DNA of 64,000 nt, from NCBI GenBank assembly GCA_025526995.1, contig JAHLKG010000002.1:1736001-1800000 (forward strand), in the 5' to 3' direction. A model generated the notes under the pieces. It was not told the DNA's origin, searched no databases, and saw only the letters and a program-made list of their open reading frames with translations. The DNA is from Powellomyces hirtus (Eukaryota; Chytridiomycota; Chytridiomycetes; Spizellomycetales; Powellomycetaceae). How positions within the stretch are numbered: position 1 is the stretch's first letter; each line of letters begins with the position of its first letter. Of the stretch, positions 1 through 11,202 are shown piece after piece. The translations under genes were made by a program, and so were the position numbers.

Positions 1-1537
1 GGCATCATCATCGAGTCCGGACGCAGATCACCAGTAGCATTCGGGGACGCATCCGCATTGCCGTCCAGCATGGTTGGACTGGTCAATGACGCGAAAGCAG
101 CCTTGTCGTTCGACATGGGTGACATGGGACTGGCTGGGATCATGGCCGTCGGTGATGTCGACGTTGCCGATGTATTGTCCGGGAACACGGACTGACGGCG
201 GGGCATCAGGTCCATAGGCGGGGACATGGGCTCTTCCATGCGTTGGCGTTTGCGAGTGGTATTTGTGATGGTGTTAGGAATGGTAGTGGTATTGGTTGTG
301 GGGTTGGGAACAGGTTTTGTCTTGGAAGATTTGTGGTCGTCTGTGATCATGATGGGTGGAGAAAGGCCGGTGGCAGCAATGCGACCAGTGTAGTCACGGA
401 TGATGAAGTACACGCAGAAGCCAACCTTCTCGCCATGGTGGCGACAGTAGCATGTAATCCGGGTCGGCAGAATTGTGTCTCCCGAACTGAAATCCACCAT
501 ATGAGCACAGTTCAATAGAATGACTTTCTTCTGCTCGAGAACCAAGCTCTCATCATCCAACACATCGTCGGATTTACCATTGGTTCCACCTACGCTGGCG
601 TCTTCCCTTTTGATGGCAGCAGCAGTGTTCTTGGTGTTCGCCTCCTTCTTTCGCGCGCGCTTCCGTTCTCTCTGAATACATCCCAAACATGTCGTCACCG
701 TCTTCGTGACATCGGAAGCGCACACCACCAGAGTTTCCAAGTTTAACACCGCATGGTCGGGTGGACTGCTTTCACCGACAATACAGTCCGCGGCCGCATC
801 CTTCTTTCTCCTCAATCGTTCTTTCGGGATGAGGTGTTCAGGAAGACGCAGGTGTGACCACAGGGGTACTTTGTCGCCCTTATCCGTGACGAGCTGAAGA
901 CAGAGTTTGATTTGGGTTTCCACGCGCGATTTGGCATTGTGTTGTGGTACGCCTAGAACACGGATTTGTAAGCCTTGCGAGTAGGTGAATCCATGCAAAG
1001 CGTCCAATTGGGCTTTGCTGCTGCTGCCAAGAAGGTCGGACGCTTGTGGTGCCGCCGGCACGAGGTTTGGTACCATTGCTGGCCAGGCAGTGGCCGGTGC
1101 AGCGAAATGCATCGAGTCCATAGCCGTGACACTAGGCATCAGCATCATGGAGGTAGTTGGTATGCCATTTCCCCGCGGCTGTTGACCCGCCTCGCTGTTG
1201 ACTGCTGATTGAGTGCTCTGGTATTGTTCTAACGGGACTCCCAGTGGAGTGACCCGGCCGGTATCATCTGGCGACCCATGTCGACTGGAGTAAGCAGAGT
1301 CGGCATCCGAAGGTGGATCGTCATTGACGACCCCGCCATTGCAGGGGTCGTCGGGTTTGGTGACCTTGCAGGGCGCCACTTTTACTGAATGTATACTGAT
1401 AATAGAGGGTTGACTGGTTCACCGAGATTCGTATAGGTGGTGGTGGCGTTTGTTTCGCCCGTACCGGCTGATTGCTGATGTATAGTGCTCGAGGATCTGC
1501 CGGTTTCTTCCGAGTCGAGTTTATAGTTGCTTGAATC
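1..1537 (-). CDS. SPT23/MGA2-family transcription factor, 5' part (runs off the left edge)
   Basis: Member of the fungal Mga2/Spt23 family, ER-anchored transcription activators of fatty-acid desaturase genes that are released by ubiquitin-dependent processing. Seen: a minus-strand frame open from 1284 to the window edge. It reads RVLGVPQHNAKSRVETQIK, then W-S-H-L-R-L-P, LVVCASDVT, CLGCIQRERKRARKK, then VDFSSGDTILPTRITCYCRH and SPPIMITDDHKSSK. This series is the conserved block that precedes the IPT/TIG domain. The TIG domain, ankyrin repeats and membrane anchor would lie beyond base 1. A probable upstream exon is 1386..1537 (S/T-rich, ending SVYIH), joined over intron 1285..1385. An AG acceptor at 1538-1539 suggests a still earlier exon, so the true start codon is not resolved. 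After the conserved block the chain becomes N/T- and M/P/S-rich. Family assignment is strong; the two 5' exon limits are inference. Confidence 0.85.
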
Positions 1538-3156
1538 CTAGTATATCTAAAGGCCGTCTAGTGCTCGTTCCCTATGCTCTTGAAGACTGCGTTCAATCGC
1601 AGCACTTTCTAACGTTATCAGCAATAAAATATGTGAACACTGATGAAAGCAACGCAGCGATTACGGATGTGCCATACGACGAGCAAGCGCTCCAGCGGTT
1701 GGTTTGGGTTCCGTAAAGTTGGCGTTGGTTTCGTGGGCGTCCAGTCCAGTCAATCGCGAGTTTGTCGCTTTTGTCACACTGCGCCACGTTCTCACACTTC
1801 AGCGTGCGACGCGCGTGCAGAAAAAACACGTATCTCCCAACCCCCAACTTTCGGACTTTCCATCTCAACTTCCAATCCGATGAGAGATTTGATGTGTCAT
1901 TCAGTTGGATGACGGCTATGTGACGGGAAATACAGTGACAGTCCGGTTTCCCAATTCTAATTGTAACCTCAATTCTAACTCATACAAGTAGTTACAGTGC
2001 TGGAAAACTGGGTTGTCATTCAGCAAGAATTTCACTGCCTTTTGCCGCGCGACCTTATGCATGTTGGCGTCGTCTTTGATCTCATTCAAAGGTTTTTCAA
2101 GCGGATTTGTAATATTCTTGAAGGGATACAAGTTGTTATCCAAAAAAAAGTGCTGAAGAAGGTGTGGATGTCTCACACAGCGTGGATCTGGTCAAGATAT
2201 AGGAAGGCCCTTTCTGCAACGGGCTGGTATATGGAGAACAAAAAAAGAATGGAGAAAGGTCGATCAGCTCTTTTCAATCCTCCTTCGCCAACTTGGAACA
2301 TCCCGAAAGGTGGAGCCAAATGGCTGATCCCCATTTAGGTAGAGCAGACAGTTGTCACCTCAACAATCCGAGATTTCGACTGCAATGACAAGAACAACCG
2401 CCTGGTTTACTAAAGCGGTGCATGTTGGGACGCCCATGTCGGTGCGCAAAGCACTTTATGTATCTCTTGCTATCCTTATCTTCCCTATTGCACAAACATG
2501 TTCTTATCGGATCGCCCCATTGACAAGTTGGAAACGTATGCTCTAGCAATTCAAATCAGTCGTCCCTGTTGAATCAGCTTTGATTCATTGCTGAATATAA
2601 GGTGGCATACGGCGGGCATTCACCGCTGTTGTTCAATATCAGCTGGGCAGCCTGAAGAGTGAGAAATATGACATCTTCATTCAGAATACCGTTCTTTCGA
2701 AAGCTCCTCGTGAAGTTTCGCGCTGCCTTCGATCTACTGCTAGGAGATATAGGAACGGCTATATGACCAGCTGGGATCCGCAGATATTTGAAGCGTTTGG
2801 CGACTATCTTCCGCACGCCCGATACTAGATGTGCCAAGTGCTGATATGCAAGAAGTCGCCTCACTTTCCCTGTAATCACTTGTTCGCTCGCTCGATGATA
2901 CCTTATGAAGGACGGCCCGTGACGCATGCCGTTTGTTAACCCGTTTCGCAGTAGGCAGGGCGGCTGCAAGCGGGCTCTTTTTCCATCTTGGTAAGACCGA
3001 GAGAAAGTACCCTATGCCAGCCGACCGTTAATGTAGGTGTGTTTCTAAGCTTAGATGTGGACACCTGCAGACGTGAACCGTGTACAATAACTCTATTGAG
3101 GAGTAGCAGTAAACTATACAGAAAACAACGAAAGGGAAGTATCTGCTGGCGTATCA
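1538..3156. other. Region without a recognised gene
   Basis: The first exon(s) of the MGA2-like gene should lie at the left end. Minus-strand open frames at about 1916-2176 and 2574-2969 read like protein in places but match nothing I know, have no clear start, and cannot be joined convincingly. They could be a decayed gene. Confidence 0.5.
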
Positions 3157-3552
3157 TCAAGGTAGTCCACGCTCTTCGACGCTCTTCTCCCATTGCTGGC
3201 CATTGAATGGCTTCACCTCGATGGAGGTAACCGTATCGGAATCAATACAACGCGCGTTGACGTCAAAGTGGTCTGGATGACTCCGGGGGATGTAAAACGG
3301 CGCGATGCCACACTTGGGACAGAAGTAGTGCTTGGCGGTGTGCGTGTTGAAGGTGTAAAGTCCCAATTCTGACAGTGAGGGCGGAGACACGAGCTTGAAC
3401 AGCGAAGGAGGCAAGATGAGATGGCGGAATCCTTTCTTTTCGCAAATGGAGCAGTTGCAATCGGTGACTTTTAGGATGGCGGGTGCTTGGCATGTAAATC
3501 GGACAAAGCCGCAGTGGCACCCTCCGGAATGTTCAATATTTTCGTCGGCCAT
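3157..3552 (-). CDS. CENP-V/GFA-domain protein (Mss4-like zinc fold)
   Basis: Intronless 131-residue protein of the glutathione-dependent formaldehyde-activating enzyme (GFA)/CENP-V family, a small zinc-binding fold. Seen: GGCHCGFVRF near residues 10-19, CNCSICEKKG near 32-41 and FCPKCG near 77-82, the three Cys groups that bind two zinc ions in this family. KPFNGQQWE near the C-terminus matches the usual end of the domain. The ATG at 3552 lies nine codons before the first Cys group and no upstream exon is needed. Family members are annotated as S-(hydroxymethyl)glutathione synthase-like, but activity is rarely shown, so the substrate is unknown. The gene stands alone and has no evident link to its neighbours. 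Confidence 0.9.
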   Translation of the reverse strand: MADENIEHSGGCHCGFVRFTCQAPAILKVTDCNCSICEKKGFRHLILPPSLFKLVSPPSLSELGLYTFNTHTAKHYFCPKCGIAPFYIPRSHPDHFDVNARCIDSDTVTSIEVKPFNGQQWEKSVEERGLP

Positions 3553-4841
3553 GTTCTGGAATCCGCCTTCCTAAATGTGGGGAAGGTTTTTGACGCGTTT
3601 TGTAGAAGATGAAGGACGCGTTCGGACGAACTGGAAAACCGTAACGCTGCAAGGAAGAGCAGTTCGAGGTTTGTCCGTGACTCTTTGGGCTTTTTGGAGG
3701 GTGTGACATTCGCCCTTTTATCTCTTTTGATTTGCTTCTCCACCATACTTCTCCACATCGCGCCGCAACTGCAATAATGTACACAAGTGTACAACTCTGT
3801 CTTCTACGACAACAAGCGCCCCGCCCGTCCCTTCAATCCAGACCCAGAAGCCACCAACAAATGTAATTGGCATCATCGCGGAAAAACTTTCTATTCGGCG
3901 TTACCTTCATTGTCCAATTCCACTGGCTGTCATACGCATCATTAGGGGCTTTTGGAGGTCCTTAATCTGCTTTCCCAGCTGTTGACAGAAATGAGTCAGG
4001 CGCTCCAATTCTTTTACGTGCCCTTCCTTTATCGTGCTTCTTGCGCTTAAACTCTGCATAAACCACGATAAAGGAAGGACACGTATAGCAAAGAATGAAG
4101 GTCATGAGGGTGCACCCGTCGTTTGCAAAACAGGGCGATAGTCCGCGGTTCGGTTCATACGTGCTTCCCGACAGAAGAGGGTATACAACTCTGTCCGTTG
4201 CTGGTGCTCCAAGGATGTTGGTGTTCTAACACAAATTGGTTGTCCAGTGCATAACGCCGTATTCTATCCTTTGAAACTCGCAAATGAGATCCCATTGTCT
4301 GTTTTTCCTCATCCACATTTGGTTATGAGACTTAAGCAATCCTACCAAAACAAGCTTAGCCTACACTGGGGAGCGTGTCGAGCCTGAGCGGTGAATTGCC
4401 TTGAGCACTGCCGTCACAAAGAAGCTTGAGATTGGCAACGTTGCACGGCTGGTTGTTGTATGATACACTGGTGAATGGCTTCAATTGCTTCCTGCCAAAG
4501 TAGCCCTGACATTGCAGTGAATGGCTGTGACTGACCGGATCGGAACTGCTGATGCCTTGTTTTTATTTGTCATTCTCTGCAACCTCCCACCGCTTCCCTT
4601 ACTGGTTTGGAAGTACTACATTCCCTGTCTAGCGTGGTATCACAAGATCTGGCGTTCGTGGTGGGGCCTCGTGTAAGTTCGAAACGTCGCGCTCGGTCCG
4701 ATTACGGAATCACGTCATTCTCGCGCACTGATGTGCATTGACAGTATCCTGTCAATTTTTGTAGTATGCTCCTCACAACGCCTTCTCTGCTCATGTCGTA
4801 CACATCAAACATTCAGCGACCTAGCGCATGATGATCACGGA
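3553..4841. other. Intergenic region between the GFA gene and the kinesin gene
   Basis: No gene recognised. It holds the two 5' flanks of divergent genes and the near-perfect inverted repeat listed separately. An in-frame ATG at 4731 could extend the kinesin by 37 residues, but that stretch is hydrophobic/Cys-rich and unlike the following chain, so it is treated as 5' untranslated sequence. Confidence 0.6.
4015..4085. repeat. Inverted repeat, 22-base arms
   Basis: Arms 4015-4036 and 4064-4085 are reverse complements except for one base; the loop is 27 bases. The arm core is CCTTCCTTTATCGTG. It could form a stem-loop or be the remnant of a small palindromic element. No target-site duplication is obvious. 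Confidence 0.85.
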
Positions 4842-7701
4842 ATGGACTACAGCCAGTTTCCACCGCAAGCGGGCGCTGCTTCGCCCGGGCAATATTACCA
4901 AACCGCGCCACTACAGCAGTACCAGTACAAGCAACAGCCACAAGGAACTGGAGGAGGAGGAGACGGAGGAGGGTTTCCGCCACCGTCACCTCAACATTAC
5001 TATAGCATCGGAGCTAGGGCAAATATAACAGCGGATGGTGTGATAATACCGGTAATACCGGAACCGCGATCTGCGGGTGCGATGAGCTACCGAAGTGGAT
5101 TTTCAACGAATGCGCCGCCGTCGGCTGCAAGTGGTCACACCTCGGCTGGGAATGAGAGCATTCGCGTGGTGGTGAGGTACAAGGAACAGCTGTCACAATG
5201 CCCTCCCGAGTTTGCAACTCTGACGACTAGTTATGTGATGGTTGTGCAGAGTTCGCCCATTCAATGACGGCGAACAGACATATAATTCCACTGGGAGCGC
5301 CGTTGAGGTGGGCGATGACCACAGGACATTACAGGTACGGTAGATTGCTTAACATGTGCGCAATACAGCGTTAACTGTTGTGCTCATTATCTGGCGCCTG
5401 TTTTTAGCTTCGAGCACCCAACATGGATGAGCGAGCCATGACGTTCAACCACGTCTTTGACGAAGGCGCAACGCAGACGGACGTGTTTGAGCAATGTGGA
5501 GTGAAGAATCTTGTTGAGAAGGCGCTTGAGGGGTAAGGCCTTCTTGACTGAAAACCATGTACCGCATCTTTATGTGCCAACGCTGCTCGATTTTGTAGAT
5601 ATGCCACTACAATCTTCGCCTTTGGTCAGACCGGCAGCGGGAAAAGTTACACAGTGCGTGCTTCTCGACCTAGCACCTCATTGCCCAAGCGCATGCACAC
5701 GAGTAATTAACTACTTTCAAATTCTGAAAAAGGTAACCGGTGAAAAGAATTTCGAGTTTGATGCATATCAGAGCGGACTTGTACTACGGTCGCTGCGATA
5801 TCTATACGACCAAGTCACGGAACGGAGTCACATCAAGTTTAATATCAAGGCGGCTTACCTTGAAATTTATAACGAGCATGTAAGGAATATGCGCTCAGTT
5901 GGGGTCACTCTTGGTGACGAAGGCTTATTCCTCCTCATCTTGCGACTTCTATAGGTCCAAGATCTGATGAGTTTGACAAATACGGTATCGCTCCCAGTTC
6001 GTTTCCAAGCGTCGCGTGGCTTTTACGTCGAGAATCTGCTCGTCCTGGATTGTCATGCTATTGATGATTGTGTGGCCGTGTTGCAAGAAGGTACGTTTCA
6101 CGTTCATGGTACTTGCACGTCGCATACGCATTCTCATCATTTTCTTGATTGCCGCCCCCCCAGGTCTACGCAACCGCACGACACGTGCCCACCAGCTCAA
6201 CGAACATTCTTCGCGCAGCCACAGCATCATGACGGTATATATCGACACAGAGCAGCCTGACCCAAATGGTGGCAAACCGTTGGTCAAACATGGGAAGATC
6301 AGCTTTGTCGACTTGGCTGGTATGAATCGATGTGTAGTTCGTCCTCGTTAGGCGTGCAACCTCAGAATGATGCTTTGAGGGAATGGGATTTGTCCTCATA
6401 CAACAATCTTGATAGGGAGTGAAAAAGTGCGGGAAACAAAGTCGACAGGGGAGACGTTCAATGAGATGCTCAATATCAACAAAAGTCTGCTCACACTGGG
6501 TAAGCATGCGCCGAACGAACATTGGGTTTCCTGAAGCGCTTCCCTGGGATTCTGACTTGATCCGCAATGCTGTAGGAAACTGCATATCCGCGCTTTCCGA
6601 CCCTAAGAAGCGCGGAGGTCACATCCCATACAGAGACTCCAACCTTACCCGCCTGCTCGCCGACTCGCTTGGCGGCAGCGGTCTGGCGCTGATGATTGCG
6701 TGCGTGTCACCATCTGGACGCCACGCCAGCGAGACGCTCAAAACGCTCCGGTACGCCCAACGCACAAAACGCATCCGAAACAGACCCATTGTCCACATGG
6801 ACCCGCGGGACGAGGTGGTAGAGAACCTGACGAAGGAAGTTACCCAGCTCCGAATCGAAAATCAGTATTTGAAGAGCATGTTGGGCGGGAGCGGGATGGT
6901 CAGCAGCAATGTATCGTCCGGATACGTGTCCCCGAGATCTATCAGCAGTGTGGATCGAGGGGGTGGGGGTGTTAGTCTGCCGTCAATACCGTCAGGGCCG
7001 GTGAGCTATACTGGCAGCCCAGCGCCATCGTCAGTAGGGTCGTCAGCTTCTCACTGGAGGCAGTCGACTTCGGGCTCGTCAGTTTCCGAATATGCGGGTG
7101 GTATGCAATCGCCCGCCAGCATGCACAGTCCATCAGTGGGATATGCCAGCGGTCGACGGAGCGCGTCGTCGAGACCGGTGAAAAGCTCGCCGTTGAATAG
7201 CAGCAAAACGCATAGCGGCAAGACAAACATTCCCGCGCCGCCGATAACTACCTACACGGGGCAATCACGCAGGCAGCTTGGGACGAAGAGGCATGCCGTG
7301 GCATCAAGCGCTCCAGAGATGAGGTGAACGGCTGGCGGATGCATCTGCGTTTGGTGGCCTAACAGCGTGGATTGCTTACGATTCTTCTATTGTTGCGCAG
7401 GAGCTCCACCGTACAATCAATGCACACCCCTGTCCCGCCTCAAGGCCCGCCACAAGACCAATACCATCCGCACCCACCCCCGTTTCCGTCCCACCAAATG
7501 GGCTCTAACCCTTCGTACTACCCACCACCGGGACCCCCTCATTCCGATGGCAACTTGCCGTATGGACAATACCCTGCCGAATATCAGCCTCGATATCAGC
7601 TCCCATCACCGGCTCAAGTCGCGCAAACTCGCAGCAAGCTGACAGATGATGTACAGGCTCTCAATCAAGCGATAGGACAGATGCGAGTGGGAACGCAGTA
7701 A
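4842..7701 (+). CDS. Kinesin, KIF12-like
   Basis: Microtubule motor with an N-terminal motor domain, about 723 residues. Exons read as 4842..5176, 5250..5334, 5408..5532, 5599..5653, 5733..5879, 5955..6090, 6164..6319, 6416..6499, 6576..7323 and 7401..7701; all joins keep frame. Seen: a G/Q/P-rich leader of about 100 residues, IRVVVRVRPF opening the motor, P-loop GQTGSGKS (Ser in place of the common Thr), EIYNEHVQDL, switch I NEHSSRSH, switch II DLAGSEK, then INKSLLTLGNCISAL and IPYRDSNLTRLLADSLGG. A short coiled coil (VENLTKEVTQLRIENQYL) follows, then a long S/P/G-rich tail. LPVR..RGFYVE and RTTRAHQLNEHSSRSH fit the KIF12 subfamily better than kinesin-1, -5 or -14. Cargo is unknown. It is convergent with DPB4, 215 bases apart. 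Confidence 0.9.
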
Positions 7702-7916
7702 GCTGCTTATTGTCAAAATCAAACATAAACCGTAAATATCGATATCTTCTGAATTCTGAGTGTATATCTGGTGCATATTGAGATATGCTGAGTTGCTTTT
7801 GAGATGCTAATAAGAATCGGGTTGGTTTGCGTGCAGGAGAAACGGGGCTCACATAAGCGATGTTTGTTGCTGCTTTCTGCGCGGGGACGGGGGGCTTTGC
7901 GAATGTCAACGTTTGA

Positions 7917-8757
7917 TCAGCTTATCTCCATTCTCTCCTGTCCCGGTTGAGTTCCGCCATCCTCATCATCAGCATCCTCATCATCACTTTCAGCCTCTCC
8001 TTCCGAGTTGCCATCGTCTGTTCCAGCGTTATCTGCAAGTTTTATTCGCTTGCTTGCGCTACTCGGTTCGATCGAGGGGCGCCTGTGGCTTGATCGCTCG
8101 TCATCATTGTCCTCCGCGCCACCCGACACAGCAAACGTTGTTCCATCCAAATTCATTGACTCATCCGGGTCCATTTCATCGTTTTCTGGTTCGTCTCCGG
8201 ATTCGAGGCCGTCGTCTGGGTTTGCGGAGTTTGCTTGCTTTTCTTTGAAGTTTCGTTTGTAGACTTGGCGCTTCTCTCGCGCTTTTTGTTGAAATTCTGG
8301 AAGAATAAACAGGGGTAATGACGATACCTGGCAGCGAAGCGGGGCGTTGAGCAGCTTCTTTACCTTGCACTGCTACTTTTATCATTGGCAAGAACTGATC
8401 AAACTCTAATATCGCAAGAGCTCGGAAAATGTCGTTCGCATTGATAGACTTCCTATCGCCGTGCTTTGTTACATCCAGAGCAGTGGCCGTGAGGTAGTTA
8501 ATAAACACTACACTATCCGGTGAGTATCAGTGAGACGTCCTGTTATCCGCCCAGGTTGCTTTGCCTACCTGTGCATGCTTTTGTAATTGCGGCTTTGGCA
8601 TCTTTTTGGACTTGGGCTCCTTCAGGTAGCTGCAAATGAGAAAGCGTGAGTCTAAGGAAATATTACCGTCAACTACCCACTCGAGGTGTCCTACCGCGCC
8701 CTTGATGACTCTCCCGATGATGGACCGTGGAAGATCGAGGTTCTCTATCGAAGTCAT
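7917..8757 (-). CDS. DPB4: DNA polymerase epsilon histone-fold subunit (DPB4/POLE3)
   Basis: Small subunit of DNA polymerase epsilon, which pairs with a DPB3/POLE4-type partner through a histone fold; POLE3 is also a CHRAC remodeller subunit. Exons on the minus strand: 8695..8757, 8569..8629, 8364..8507 and 7917..8296, giving 215 residues. Seen: NLDLPRSIIGRVIKGALPEG, then QVQKDAKAAITKACTVFINY, LTATALDVTKHGDRKSINA and DIFRALAILEFDQFLPMIK, the complete H2B-like fold with its family landmarks (LP..I..RVIK, FINYL, K.I...D...AL). A basic stretch (KAREKRQVYKRN) follows, then a long acidic D/E-rich tail typical of the family. It starts 175 bases from POLD2 on the other strand, so both polymerase genes share one promoter region. 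Confidence 0.92.
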
Positions 8758-8932
8758 TTCGTTGTTTGTGCGATATCAGAACTCAAATGTTACGTTGGGA
8801 ATTTGGGTAAATTTTGAAAGTTCGTCCAGCGTCTCCGGACTGACGATTTCTGGAGACGCGCTTTTTGACGAAGTTGCTCTTGCCCTAACATCCCGTCAAT
8901 TGCAACCGCATCGTTCTCACGCTAGATAGTAA
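8758..8932. promoter_or_regulatory. Shared divergent promoter of DPB4 and POLD2
   Basis: Only 175 bases separate the two start codons, so initiation in both directions must be driven from here. ACGCGC at 8856-8861, followed by a T run, resembles the MCB/E2F-type elements (core ACGCG, or GCGC next to T/A runs) that time replication genes to G1/S. The functional role is inference. Confidence 0.6.
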
Positions 8933-10948
8933 ATGCTTACCGCAATACATCCTGGGATGCCTGAGGATGACGAAGCAGAGTAAGTTCGCTGAGTGAAGTG
9001 GATGTCTTTTTTGGAGATTCCAACATCATTCTAAAAAGTCTCACACTCCCTTCCCGAAAGGTGTACCGACTCGCTTCTTCGTGTGATCGACCAGAACAAT
9101 GGCTCCTCCGCAAAGATCAGTCGAGGGACAAGCACAATGAACTACGACAACGATAGATTCACGGTTAAAGAACGCGTGTATACGCAACAGTATGCCGGCA
9201 TATATTTCTGCAGGCTGAACATGCTGAGACCCAAGGCGTTCGCTGCTGCAAACGAGCGTTGGGGCAAGACAGAAGGTATGTCAAGCACTCTGATCAAGTA
9301 ATGAACCCTGTCTGACTATGTTATTTACTGGAAGCAAAGCCGCTCCACCAGCCGTTCCCAGGGTCTTGGACGTGAAAACGAGCCAAGTGTGTTATATTGT
9401 GGGAACAGTCTACGTTGACATGCCATTGAAACCCTGCATCCTGGATGAAGTGACCAAAGAGGTATGCGTGGTTTAAAAGATGGTATGCGCGGGAGAGTTT
9501 CCAGAGTCTGATGACTAGTCGAATCGCAGCACTGGATACTTGCTCCACCACCGAGAGAAAAGTACGCGACGGAGGACGACGAGTTCATTCTGGAAGACGA
9601 ATCGGGACGTGTGAGCTTGACTGGATCAATCCTGAAGAAGACAATGCTCGTCACAGGTATGGTGTTACACCTGCGTCGTTGCAAAGTGTTCAGTCAATTG
9701 AAGGACATTGATGTAATCAGGCATCATCATCGCTGTCTTGGGATGCGAGACGGCATCTGGCCAATTTGAAGTAATCGACATCTGCTACCCAGCGTTGAAA
9801 CCGCAGATACCACCACAGATTGAAATAGAAGGTATGAGACTTGCCACAGTCGCTCTTCGCTACTCGTTAGCTGATTGTGTCTCTTCCAGCTGACAAGTAT
9901 GTGGCTGTTGTTTCTGGACTTAACGTCGGGGATGAGAGTTACGGCTTGGATCTGGAGCTTCTGATCGATTTTCTCACTGGCGAACTGGGCACTGGGAAGG
10001 TGAGAACAGATGAGCTGTTCTTTCACCACTATTGGCCTCAAGCTCACTGGTACCTAAATACAGGATCAACATCGAAATGCTGGCATTGTTCGAGTGATCG
10101 TGGCTGGAAACAGCGTCACCAAACCTCCACCAGTCGACGATGAGAAGCGACCCGCCCGCAACAGATACGGGGCCGAGACAGCTACCTTCAACGTCGAACC
10201 TATTCGCGCTCTCGACACACTTCTAGCAGAGCTCTGCGAAACTCTCCCCGTCGATCTCTTGCCTGGGGAATTTGATCCTGCAAATTTCTCGCTCCCGCAA
10301 CAGCCAATACATTACTCCATATTTCCAAGCGCCTGCAAGTTTTCAAGTTTCAATCCCGTAACCAATCCATGTAAGCTCGATATCGACGGAATAAGGTACG
10401 GGCTATCGACGTCGAAAATGAACTTGCGCGAGCTTAGCAACTGACCGGCTCCTTCTAGTCTCTTGGCGACGTCTGGGCAGACTTTGGACAACATTTTCCG
10501 CTACGTCGCCACTGACAACCGTCTCTCTATGGCTGAGAAGACAATAGTATGGGGACACTTGGCGCCAACCGCACCAGATACCTTGTGTTAGTATCTGCCA
10601 TCATTCGCAAATCCATTTTGAGTGACCTACCACTGACAGACCGGTCTTCGTCTGAACACAGGGTGCCATCCATTCAAGGACACGGATCCATTTGTGCTAT
10701 CCTCGCGGCCACACATATATATCGTTGGCAACCAGCCCAAATTTGAGACTTCTCTTATGACGGGTATGTAGACCAGCGCTGCCTTACCTTGCGTTCTGCA
10801 TACTGACGTCCTCTACTTTGCAGATACACAGCAAAATCAGACGCGCGTGGTGCTTGTGCCCTCGTTTGCAGTCTCCAAAACCATAGTACTGATTAATCTT
10901 AGAACGTTAGAAGCGTCACCGGTAGTCTTTAACACCAAAGCATTGTAG
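8933..10948 (+). CDS. POLD2: DNA polymerase delta subunit 2 (POLD2/Pol31/Cdc1)
   Basis: Regulatory B-subunit of DNA polymerase delta, an OB fold plus an inactive phosphoesterase domain that bridges the catalytic chain to the third subunit. Ten exons: 8933..8979, 9061..9275, 9340..9461, 9530..9656, 9721..9831, 9890..9999, 10064..10395, 10459..10586, 10662..10763 and 10824..10948, in frame, 472 residues (human POLD2 is about 469). Seen: QQYAGIYFCRLNMLRP, DEFILEDESGRVSLTG, VVSGLNVG, VRVIVAGNSV, then LDTLLAELCETLPVDLLPGE, FDPANFSLPQQP, GQTLDNIFRY, IVWGHLAPTAPDTL and CHPFKDTDPFVL, the known block order. Start chosen at the ATG that gives MLTAIHPGMPED and joins at the exon-2 acceptor. The acceptor of exon 3 (AAAG) is weak but is the only one that keeps frame. 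Confidence 0.93.
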
Positions 10949-11202
10949 CTTACTTGATGGAAGTGCGACAGTATTCACCTTTCTATTTAGCACAGCTTAA
11001 TCAGAAACTATGTATGATAGTAAGATGTTCTCCTTTTCGCCTTGGCTACATATAGGCTGGACAATAGTCTGGGTTAAGAAAGTGCGCGTTGAAGGAAGCA
11101 TATCCTGCAGTTCGCAGTTTTTGGCATTCTTTCAACAGCTAATTTAAATCTCCAGGAACGAAACACCGGAGGATCTCAGCCGTCTCTCTATCCACGGCTA
11201 AC

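Noticed and set aside
4731..4841. Upstream in-frame ATG extending the kinesin by 37 residues
   Set aside because: The extension is hydrophobic/Cys-rich, unlike the G/Q/P-rich leader; the ATG at 4842 gives a natural MDYSQF start.
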